In this document: piece after piece, positions 19,551 through 28,354 of the stretch
Numbering within the stretch: position 1 is the stretch's first letter
Layout: every line of letters begins with the position of its first letter
Source: Rhizophagus irregularis
Taxonomy: Eukaryota > Glomeromycota > Glomeromycetes > Glomerales > Glomeraceae
Direction of reading: 5' to 3'
NCBI RefSeq assembly: GCF_026210795.1
Contig: NC_089429.1
Span: 5,580,001-5,644,000, forward strand
Length of the DNA stretch: 64,000 nucleotides
The notes under the pieces: generated by a model
Told to the model about the DNA's origin: nothing
What the model saw: the letters and a program-made list of their open reading frames with translations, nothing else
Databases searched by the model: none
Made by a program: the position numbers and the translations under genes

Positions 19551-22472
19551 ATGATAAGAAAAGAGAGAAAAAAAGGACCTGTTTGGGAACATTTTAATAG
19601 CGGAAATAAAAATGATGATTCACACCCTCATGTACAATGTAAATACTGTTCGAAAGCTTTTCAAAGAGCTGTTCCTGAACGAATGCAAACACATCTTGAC
19701 AAAAAATGTCCTAAAGCACCAATTAATTCAAAATCACAATCAGTACAAAAGAATGCTACATCAATATATATAATTGACCACATTGGCCATACGAATGAAG
19801 AAATGTTAAGAAAAAAGAAACCTGTTTGGGAAAACTTTAACGTAATTGGTAAATATGATGATTCACATCCTCACGTACAATGTAAATATTGTTATAAAGA
19901 ATTTAAACGAGCTGTTCCTCAACGAATGCAAGTCCATATTGAAAATTGTCTAGAAGCGTCTAATAATGCAAAATTACAATCTAAAATACAAAATACTACG
20001 TCAACAATTGATAATATTAATGATCATATGAGTGAAGATGAGCAAAAATTTCTTGAATCTCTACTAGCTAAAGCATTATCTTCAGCCGAAATTCCTTCTT
20101 CTTTTGTTGATAATCCACTTGTTATTCAATTTTTTAAACGCCTTCAGCCATCCTTTAAGTTACCAAATGGAGAACAGATAAAAATGCAAATGAATGATAA
20201 TAGCGACCAATTAAGATCTTTAAATAATAATAATAATACATGCAATGATGAAAACTGTTATCAACTTTGGATAAGAGACGAAAAAAATGCTAATAAGGGC
20301 GATAATATTTCAATAAATGATTTTGGAAATTTTTATCAAAATGAAATAGAGACTGAAAATAATGAAACAAAAGCATTTGAATTATATAAAGAAGCGGCCG
20401 AGAAAGGACACATTAATTCTATTTCTCAACTTGGTTATTGTTATGATTATGGGATAGGAACTGAAAAAAATGAAACTAAAGCATTTGAATTTTATAAAAT
20501 GGCGGCTCAAAAAGGCCACATTAAATCAATATTTAATCTTGGAATTTATTATCAACATGGAATAGGTACCGAAAGAAATGAAATTAAAGCATTTGAATTA
20601 TATAAAGAAGCAGCTAAAAGAGGACATCTTGATTCAATACATAATCTTGGATATTGTTATCAACACGGAATAGGGACTGAAAAGGATGAAATTAAAGCAC
20701 TTGAATTATACCGAGAAGCAGCTAGTAAAGGTCATGTTAACTCAATTTTTAATCTTGGAAGTTGTTATGAAAATGGAATAGGAACCGAAAAAGACATAAT
20801 TAATGCATTTGAATTATATAAAGCAGCGGCTGAAAAGGAACATATTGCTTCAATGTTTAATCTTGGATATTGTTATCAGCATGGAATAGGGACTGAAAAA
20901 AATGAAATTAAAGCATTTGAATTATATAAAGAAGCAGCTGAAAAAGGTGATCCTAGTTCATCACATAATCTTGGATGTTGTTATTATTATGGAATAGGAA
21001 TTGAAAAAAATGTAATTAAAGCATTTGAATTTTATAATGAAGCAGCTAAAAAAGGACATATTGATTCGATTTACAATATTGGTTGGTGTTATCAAAATGG
21101 AATAGGGACTGAAAAAAATGAAACAAAAGCATTTGAATTATATAAGGAAGTGGCTGAGAGAGGACACATTAATTCAATTTTTATACTTGGTTATTGCTAT
21201 GATCATGGAATAGGAACCGAAAAAAATGAAATTAAAGCATTTGGATTTTATAATGAAGCAGCTAAAAGGGGACATATTGACTCGATATACAACCTTGGAT
21301 GGTATTATGAAAACGGAACAGGGACTGAAAAAGATGAAATTAAAGCATTTGAATTATATAAAGTAGTGGCTGAAAGAGGACACATTAATTCGATTTTTAA
21401 ACTTGGATATTGTTATGATCATGGAATAGGAACTGAAAAAAATAAAACCAAAGCATTTGAATTTTATAAAATGGCAGCTAATAAAGGCCACATTAACTCA
21501 ATTTTTAATCTTGGAATTTTTTATCAACATGGAATAGGGACTGAAAAAAATGAAATTAAGGCATTTGAATTATATAAAGTAGTGGCTGAAAGAGGACATA
21601 TTAATTCAATTTTTAAACTTGGATATTGTTATGATCATGGAATAGGAACTGAAAAAAATAAAACTAAAGCATTTGAATTTTATAAAATGGCAGCTAATAA
21701 AGGCCACGTCAGCTCAATTTTTAATCTTGGAATTTTTTATCAGCAAGGAATAGGAACTGAAAAAAATGAAATTAAAGCATTTGAATTATATAAAGAAGCG
21801 GCTAAGAAAGGTCATATCAATTCAATTTTTAATCTTGGAAGTTGTTATGAAAATGGAATAGGGACTGAAAAAAATGAAAATAAAGCATTTATATTCTACA
21901 AAGAATCATTTGAGAAAGGTGATATTATATCAATATATCAACTTGGTAATTGTTATCAACATGGAATAGGAACAAAGAAAAATGAAATTAAAGCATTTGA
22001 ATTATATAAGGAAGCAGCTAATAAAGGCCACATTAACTCAATTTTTTGTCTTGGAAATTGTTATGGAAAAGGGATAGGAACTGAAAAAAATGACACCAAA
22101 GCATTTGAATTTTATAAAATGGCGGCTCAAAAAGGTCACATTAAATCAATTTTTAATCTTGGAATTTATTATCAACATGGAATAGGTACTGAAAAAAATG
22201 AAATTAAAGCATTTGAATTATATAAAGAAGCAGCTGAAAAAGGTGACCCTAGTTCGTCACATAAACTTGGATGTTGTTATTATTATGGAATAGGAGCTGA
22301 AAAAAATGTAATTAAAGCATTTGAATTTTATAAGGAAGCGGCCGAAAAAGGTCTAGTTGATTCAATGTATAAACTTGGATATTGTTATCGGTATGGAATT
22401 GGAACTGAAATAAATGTATATAAATCATTTGAATATTACAACAAAGCGGAGAAAACAGTCCATAACATTTGA
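19551..22472 (+). CDS. Double BED zinc finger, hAT-like segment and about 20 Sel1 repeats
   Basis: A single exon. The start at 19551 (MIRKERKKGPVW) is chosen because both paralogues begin with these residues; an upstream in-frame ATG at 19512 would add 13. Length is 973 residues. Two BED-type fingers (about 1-55 and 84-135) each carry CKYC followed 14 residues later by H-x4-C or a close variant. Residues about 160-205 (LLAKALSSAEIPSSFVDNP, then FFKRLQPSF) resemble the segment after the BED finger in hAT transposases. From about residue 257 there are some 20 Sel1 units of 36 residues (LGYCYQHGIGTEKNEIKAFE). Sel1 repeats are helical solenoids that serve as scaffolds. No DDE catalytic core or RNase H fold is present, so it is not a working transposase. 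The frame is intact. Confidence 0.9.
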   Translation: MIRKERKKGPVWEHFNSGNKNDDSHPHVQCKYCSKAFQRAVPERMQTHLDKKCPKAPINSKSQSVQKNATSIYIIDHIGHTNEEMLRKKKPVWENFNVIGKYDDSHPHVQCKYCYKEFKRAVPQRMQVHIENCLEASNNAKLQSKIQNTTSTIDNINDHMSEDEQKFLESLLAKALSSAEIPSSFVDNPLVIQFFKRLQPSFKLPNGEQIKMQMNDNSDQLRSLNNNNNTCNDENCYQLWIRDEKNANKGDNISINDFGNFYQNEIETENNETKAFELYKEAAEKGHINSISQLGYCYDYGIGTEKNETKAFEFYKMAAQKGHIKSIFNLGIYYQHGIGTERNEIKAFELYKEAAKRGHLDSIHNLGYCYQHGIGTEKDEIKALELYREAASKGHVNSIFNLGSCYENGIGTEKDIINAFELYKAAAEKEHIASMFNLGYCYQHGIGTEKNEIKAFELYKEAAEKGDPSSSHNLGCCYYYGIGIEKNVIKAFEFYNEAAKKGHIDSIYNIGWCYQNGIGTEKNETKAFELYKEVAERGHINSIFILGYCYDHGIGTEKNEIKAFGFYNEAAKRGHIDSIYNLGWYYENGTGTEKDEIKAFELYKVVAERGHINSIFKLGYCYDHGIGTEKNKTKAFEFYKMAANKGHINSIFNLGIFYQHGIGTEKNEIKAFELYKVVAERGHINSIFKLGYCYDHGIGTEKNKTKAFEFYKMAANKGHVSSIFNLGIFYQQGIGTEKNEIKAFELYKEAAKKGHINSIFNLGSCYENGIGTEKNENKAFIFYKESFEKGDIISIYQLGNCYQHGIGTKKNEIKAFELYKEAANKGHINSIFCLGNCYGKGIGTEKNDTKAFEFYKMAAQKGHIKSIFNLGIYYQHGIGTEKNEIKAFELYKEAAEKGDPSSSHKLGCCYYYGIGAEKNVIKAFEFYKEAAEKGLVDSMYKLGYCYRYGIGTEINVYKSFEYYNKAEKTVHNI
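21358..21789 (+). repeat. Recent two-unit duplication inside the Sel1 array
   Basis: Two consecutive 216-bp blocks, each of two Sel1 units, are almost identical. Both read KVVAERGHINSIFKLGYCYD and then NKTKAFEFYKMAANKGH. The similarity extends to silent positions and points to recent unequal exchange within the gene. Confidence 0.7.
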
Positions 22473-22668
22473 AAATGTTTTTCTTTTGGCTGAATAATGT
22501 ATCATCGCAATTGACTAAAAAAAAATCAATGCAAGTTTTATATATTCGCAATAATTAGCGTAAAAGTGATAAAATTTATTCGCCAAAATACGTAATAAAG
22601 ATATATTTGAGTGCTTAGCGAAATCTCTACTGTAGTTTAATTCTGCGGTAAAATATACTGTTTTGCCG

Positions 22669-22907
22669 GGGTCTAGATCATTTTATCATTTTACCGACAG
22701 TCATTTCACCGACAGTTTTGAAATCCTAATCCACTTATCCTAACCTTATCCTAACCCTAATCCTAACTTTAATTTCCTTACCTAACTCTAATCCTAAATT
22801 CCCTTGTCGGTGAGATGACTGTTGGGAAACATTTGTCTGCGAAATGATCCTGTCGGTGAAACGTCTGTCGGTGAGATAATTTATTGTCGGTGAAATGAAT
22901 GCGACCC
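22669..22907. mobile_element. Fold-back element with iterated GTCGGTGAAATGA motifs and telomere-like core
   Basis: The ends are inverted (GGGTC at 22669, GACCC at 22903). The left arm carries TTTACCGACAG and TTTCACCGACAG. The right arm carries several copies of the reverse motif TGTCGGTGA(A/G)A. The centre (about 22736-22800) is a run of CCTAA/CCTAAC units. No coding frame is present. It looks like a non-autonomous fold-back element. Confidence 0.6.
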
Positions 22908-23064
22908 TTACAAAGCAGAATTTAGATTTTTTTTTTTGTTTTTATAGTAAAAATTAATTATTATAAAGTTAGTCAACATTTAAAGCTATTTGATGTTGAA
23001 ACAGCTACATAAAGATGGGTAAAAATTATATTGCGTCAAATTTCATAACATGCAGGGCGAGTAG

Positions 23065-23262
23065 TAGGGATGGTTCGGTACCTATACTATTGAAAAAATC
23101 GAGTTGAGCAGCAAATCGAAAACCGGTTCGGTTCCATAATCGGTTTTTGTCGCTTCGGTCCAGATCCGAGTCAGTATATATCAAAATTATTTGGAACCAA
23201 TGTACCAAACTGAACGGAACGAACCGACTCAAGTCGTTTAACCCGAACTTTTTCCATCCCTA
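23065..23262. mobile_element. hAT-type MITE
   Basis: The element starts TAGGGATGG and ends CCATCCCTA, a form typical of hAT termini, and is 198 bp long with no coding frame. CATGCAGG follows the right end directly (23263-23270) and also occurs at 23049-23056, eight bases before the left end. An 8-bp duplication is the hAT hallmark, but the extra GCGAGTAG at the left is unexplained. Confidence 0.65.
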
Positions 23263-23693
23263 CATGCAGGACATCCGTCATGTTAATTCCTTACCGAGAG
23301 TAATTCATGACAAAATAAAAATAACACAATTGTGTTCGGAACTATTTTTATCTTATTCTGCACCTGCATCTTTAGATCCTCGATCTCATAACGCATTTTC
23401 TTATTTGCATTAACCCGTTCTTTATATTCCTTCACTGGTCGAAATCATTTCTTTTATCAATAAGACCTTTTGGCAATAATTTGGCAAATCGATCACATGA
23501 TTCACGGAGCTTTATCGAATTTTAGCGAATGTATCAAGTGTCTCTGCATGCGACTCGTTTATTATGAAATTTGTGTTTAATTTTGATATTGATAAATTGA
23601 ACAATTAAAAATTTTTTGATAATTATTCAATTTATTTATTGATACGGATGATGCCTATTTAAAAAGCCTATCAATGTTATATAAGAAAGTTTC

Positions 23694-23791
23694 CCTATAA
23701 AAAATTTTTTAGAAAATTAATCACATATCGGAATGAAAACTAAAAAAAAACGATCATTTATCGGAATTTTTCCCAGAAAATTTTTTATAGG
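23694..23791. mobile_element. Small MITE with CCTATAAAAAA termini
   Basis: CCTATAAAAAATTTT at the left is inverted as AAAATTTTTTATAGG at the right, about 98 bp apart. The interior contains ATCATTTATCGGAATTTTTCCCAG-like sequence that recurs in the insertion at 38556-38660. It is non-coding. Confidence 0.6.
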
Positions 23792-24191
23792 TTTTATGGT
23801 CGAAACCGTGAGCTATTCCGCAGTCACCTGATTTCACTGCTGCGCCGTAGAATAAACGTTAAGTATTTATGTAGTTAATATTAATTATATTCTATGTCAT
23901 TTATTTTTAATTTATTGTGCACTTTAAATTATTAATACACAAAATCTATTTTCACATATACTATATATTCTGTACTATTATTTTTTATTATTTTAGCGAT
24001 CGTTATTCAGATGAGTAAAAAAAAGGGGGCTAGTACACGAGACTAACCTCGTGATTTATCTAATATAATTACGATGAATAGGCCTAGAGAGAGTTAAGTA
24101 AAAAAACGCCATATATACTGTATTATATTATTTATGCGTGAAGATCACCTCAAATGGACAATATTTTCCTTTTACTTAATACCATGCATGG

Positions 24192-24506
24192 ATGCTGTCA
24201 TTATGTTATAATTTTGAAATTATTCGTTTTTATTACCGAATCCTTCCTGAAAAAGTAATCAATGGCGGTTATTTCTCAAGGAAATTGGATGAGATTAAAT
24301 TACCTGATTTTTTTTTTCGTTTAGCCAGTTCGATATATACCGAGGGTTTGCTAGAATTCTTTGTAAAAATAAATACAATATACCGATTCCACTCAAAAAT
24401 GAATAGAAAAGAAATCATGAGAGATATGTCAGTTGGAATTGAAACAACAAGGGACTTTTTAAAAGTTTTACGTTTCTACGAAATTAGTATAATGTTTCAG
24501 GCATAA
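24192..24506 (+). CDS. Unrecognised short open frame, doubtful
   Basis: A 104-residue open frame has a more protein-like composition than its surroundings (KLPDFFFRLASSIYTEGLLE-like stretch). It starts at an ATG in a transposon-rich stretch. I recognise no domain and see no splice partners. It may be a gene fragment or chance. Confidence 0.25.
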   Translation: MLSLCYNFEIIRFYYRILPEKVINGGYFSRKLDEIKLPDFFFRLASSIYTEGLLEFFVKINTIYRFHSKMNRKEIMRDMSVGIETTRDFLKVLRFYEISIMFQA

Positions 24507-25231
24507 AAATACAAAAATTGGTCACGTTATCGGACCTAAAGAGTACGGAATAGGTAAATCAATAATGAATACTGTTCATATGACCTGGTATTTGTAACTA
24601 TTTGTAACTCTAGTTTAATTTGTTGGGATCATCCTATATATTAGTATATTCTAAATAAGAATTGGTATGATACACTAGTTTTCACAATAACTAATGGTAA
24701 ACAATAAGCGTGATTATTGCATAATTTTTAAAATGTTTTTAATGAATAATTTATTACTTTAACGACTCCACACATAAAGTAAAATCGAATGTTTCTCGTT
24801 AGACAGAAAATAAAAATAAAAATAAACATTAAATCTTCCGGTTTCTCCCTTAATATAACCACTAAATTATGTCATATAACCTATTGATTAAATGAACTGT
24901 TTTCCTTAAAAGGAGAAAATTTAATTCCATGCATATTACTAATGCACGTCGGAAGTAATGTTACTAATGTCACTCATCATAAAAATATTATTAACCTCGT
25001 GATCATTATTTTAATGTGGCGTGGTAGATCGAATTTCAATGAGTCATTTTTGTTTACAGATTTCGTTTATATAAAGATTGAAATCTTCCATCTTTTCAGT
25101 TTTTTTTTACTAAGCGGACTTTTTTCAAAGTACAAAAAAATTTATATATAAATCAAAAAAAAATTCTTTTTATTTCTTTTATAAAAATTACAAAATAATT
25201 TTTTCACTTGAAAATTTTTACGCTTGAAAAT
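24507..25231. other. Intergenic, upstream of the small membrane protein gene
   Basis: AT-rich sequence, with a short non-supported frame at 24942-25151. Its end probably includes the 5' UTR exon of the next gene. Confidence 0.35.
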
Positions 25232-25324
25232 CGTAAGTTTTTGGCAATTTTTAGATAAAATAATAACTTTAATTTTGTATTACTTCTTCTCGTTAACCTT
25301 AAACATATTTTTTTTTTTTAGATT

Positions 25325-25849
25325 ATGTCTTTATCTACAGCCTATCAATCACTTTCAGCACTTGTCCCAGCCAGATTTCAAAAATTAACAGCAGATTATA
25401 AAACGTCGATTGAAAAATTACGACCACAAAGATTACTCTCAGCTTTAGCAATTTTACCGTATTATGCATCAACTGCAATTCCATCAACTATATGTACTTT
25501 TACAATTCTTTACGTACCAATCATTTGTAAATTTGAATATCAATTATATAAACAATTTTATAAAAATGGATTATTGAGACCAACATATCAATCATTTACA
25601 GCATTTTCTACATTAGTCACTGGTTCAATTCTATTACCTATATTAGTATTAGTGGGCGATTTAATATTTATGTTTACTGTCGTAATCGCTTCTGTTGGTG
25701 CTGTTGTTATGACAATGTATGGTGGTCTTGAATGTGGAATAGAATTTTGTAATAGAGTTGCTATGAGCGTACCTGAAACGTATTGGGAAATGATCTTTCC
25801 ATCAAAGAATCCTGAAGAAAAAATTATCGATTTGGAATTAGATTATTAA
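25325..25849 (+). CDS. Small membrane protein, uncharacterised
   Basis: One coding exon of 174 residues starting MSLSTAYQSL. A strong donor (GTAAGT at 25233) and a T-rich acceptor (AG at 25320-25321) just before the ATG suggest a 5' UTR intron of 89 bp. The N-terminal 45 residues are amphipathic and basic. Hydrophobic segments follow at about residues 47-70 and 93-135; the second is long enough for a hairpin or two spans. The C-terminus is short and acidic (EEKIIDLELDY). No family motif is recognised. Codon use and an open frame to a clean TAA support a real gene. Confidence 0.65.
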   Translation: MSLSTAYQSLSALVPARFQKLTADYKTSIEKLRPQRLLSALAILPYYASTAIPSTICTFTILYVPIICKFEYQLYKQFYKNGLLRPTYQSFTAFSTLVTGSILLPILVLVGDLIFMFTVVIASVGAVVMTMYGGLECGIEFCNRVAMSVPETYWEMIFPSKNPEEKIIDLELDY

Positions 25850-26460
25850 TTAATTTATTTATTTAATACTACGATGAAAATAGAAAGCAAATTTTTCGCA
25901 TATTACATTTGCATGTATACATGTATTATAATATTATTATAATATTTTTAGAATATATTATATATTTAGAATATATTATTATTAGGTACATTAATGTAAT
26001 ATTTTGTGTGGCGCAAAACTTAACCGTCTGTGTCATAATAACAAATTTTTTTAAATTTTTTTTTTATTCTAAAAGTGTAAAATGATGTACGTGCATGAAA
26101 ACATATTACGTCACAAAATTTACTTATCGTAATCGATCATGAGCTTGTTTTACATCAATATAAATTTCATAATAAAGAAACATATGAAAGTTGGATATAT
26201 ATTAACTTTTAAATCATGACGTTTTTCAATTTTTATTATAAATATCAATTTTTTTTTTTATTAACTTTGTCTTCTCTCACTTTTTCTTTCTTTTTCTTTT
26301 TCTTTTTTTTTCTTTTTCGTACAAAAAAAAATTTTCCGTGATAAAATAGATTTTATAAATAAATAAATATTATAAACATAAACATAAAATATATTATAAT
26401 ATATATATATATACGTATATATTTTTATATTTTTTTTTTTTTGCTTCTTTGTTGTACAAG
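25850..26460. other. Intergenic, simple AT-rich sequence
   Basis: Contains AT dinucleotide runs (about 26396-26420) and a CTTTTT-rich pyrimidine tract (26268-26320). The latter probably belongs to the promoter or 5' UTR of the Myb-like gene. No gene is seen. Confidence 0.45.
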
Positions 26461-27430
26461 ATGGGAAAAGATACACCTACTAAAGTTGTGAAAGAAGAAT
26501 CTATGGAATCTATTGAATATGATACAAATAGTGGTCAAGATGAAGAAATGAAAGATGTCGAGCACGTAGTAAGACAAATAATATATATATTTTTTTTGTG
26601 ATCAACTTCCTAAAAACTCTTGTTTATTATTTATTTACACCAAACGTTTTTTTCTTATCTTTACTAAATTATGTATTTATTTGTTTGTTTGTTTATTGTT
26701 ATTTTTTATTTAGACAATTAAACAAGAAACACAAATCACACCGCCACCACCATCACAATCAGCTACTTCACTTGATCAACAAAAAATCTCTTCCGAAACG
26801 GTCGGCTTACAACAACAGCAACAAACAACATCAACATCATCATCAACATCACCATTAACTCCTCCATCTACACAACCTGAAGCTACTAATGAAATTGAAC
26901 AACCAAAAGTAACAAAAAAAAGAGGTCGTAAAACAACAGCTAAACCTGCAACTTCCGTTAAACGTAAAAAAACTACCACTAAAAAAGTCGAGAAAGTGGA
27001 AGAATCTGAAAATGATATGAAACTTAAAAAAGATGATGAAAAACTTAAAGATGTTAAACTTAAAGAAGGCGAAAAAATTAAAGAAGATGAGAGTAATTCA
27101 AGTTTAGGCGTATTCGATTTTACTGAATCAGATGATGAAAGTGAAGATGTAGATCAATTGATGCCATCTTCCAAATCATCATCTAAAAAGAAATCATCAG
27201 TAAATAATCAAAAATCAACAACTAAAAAATCTTCTAAAAAATCTTCCACAGAAACTAAAAAAATTAAAAGCCCATGGCAACCAGATGAAGATAAAATTTT
27301 GATCGATAAAATTTTAGGTGAGATGCCAAGCCCTTCCTGGTCAAAAATTTCCCAGTCGTTAAAAGATAGAAATGCTAATGCTTGTTTGGTACGTTGGAAA
27401 ACTTTAAAAAAAAGATTGTATCAAAATTAA
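26461..27430 (+). CDS. Myb/SANT-like nuclear protein with AT-hook
   Basis: Two exons, 26461-26568 and 26714-27430, with the intron 26569-26713 in phase 0, give 274 residues. The acidic N-terminus is followed by a Gln/Thr/Ser-rich low-complexity stretch and an AT-hook-like KKRGRKTTAK. Lys-rich and Ser/Lys-rich segments come next. The last 55 residues form a single Myb/SANT repeat: KSPWQPDEDKILIDKIL, then WSKISQSL, then CLVRWKTLKKRL, with the spaced tryptophans and the helix-3 RW in place. It is likely a DNA-binding nuclear protein; low complexity limits assignment beyond that. The start is supported by the polypyrimidine-rich leader ending just before ATGGG. Confidence 0.8.
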
Positions 27431-27734
27431 AAATTGGTGGTCATAGAGGTTCTTTATCTATTAGAGGTTATTTTGGTAGATATTTTATTAGACTTGAGAT
27501 TATTGTAAAAATTTATTCAGAGTAGAGTTTATTCATTATGTCTATGTTATGTATATGGTACAATATTTTACACAGTTAGCATGTTATTCTTTTATTATAT
27601 TATTTTATCAAATAAATAATATGATGATCTTTGTTCGCACAACTGACGTTTATTATCATTTATGGAAAATTCCAACCACTTTTTGAATGCAAGCGTTATT
27701 AATATTTTAATTGACGTTATTAATTATTACCTCG

Positions 27735-27782
27735 TTATTATATGGCCCAGTAATTATATGGCTCAGTAATTATATGGCTCAG
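27735..27782 (+). repeat. Three tandem 16-bp units
   Basis: TAATTATATGGCTCAG is repeated exactly at 27751-27766 and 27767-27782, with a diverged first unit at 27735-27750. It lies in the 3' flank of the Myb-like gene. Confidence 0.8.
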
Positions 27783-28262
27783 TAAATAATAATCACATTA
27801 ATTCTATAAATAAATCTCATTCGGAATTATTGTTCCATGCGTAGTAATTTTTAGTACTTTCAAACTAATTAAGAGGTATGAATGTGATTGTATGTCGATT
27901 TCTGTCTAGATTGTCTAGATTTATGATTTTCGATTATTAAATTTTTTAAACAATGATCTCCGCTAAATTGGTAACATTTGGTAATAGTTTACCAAAATTA
28001 ATCGGCATTAGATTTTTAGGGATTAGCAAAAAATTAGGGTATTATGTATTCTTATTTCTTAAAATAGAAAAGAAAAAAAAAAAGAATGATCGATTTTCTT
28101 TGACAAATTTTATTTTTTTATTTTATTTATTTTATTTATTATTATTATATAAAATAACCGATGAAATGATAAAATTACCAAAGAAAAATCAGAAATTTTT
28201 AACCATTTTTTTTTCGTTAAAAAAAAAAGAAAATCATTCGAATCATTAAAAGATTTTATAAG

Positions 28263-28323
28263 ATGAAAAAAGATTTTATAAAATTCACTTACAATTCTGT
28301 TAAAATAGGAATAAAAAAATTTC

Positions 28324-28354
<31 letters not shown>

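Noticed and set aside
22736-22800. Telomere or chromosome end
   Set aside because: Only a short, irregular CCTAA run inside an inverted-repeat element with normal sequence on both sides.
26261-26476. Lys/Tyr-rich minus-strand frame
   Set aside because: Simple CTTTTT and AT repeats only.
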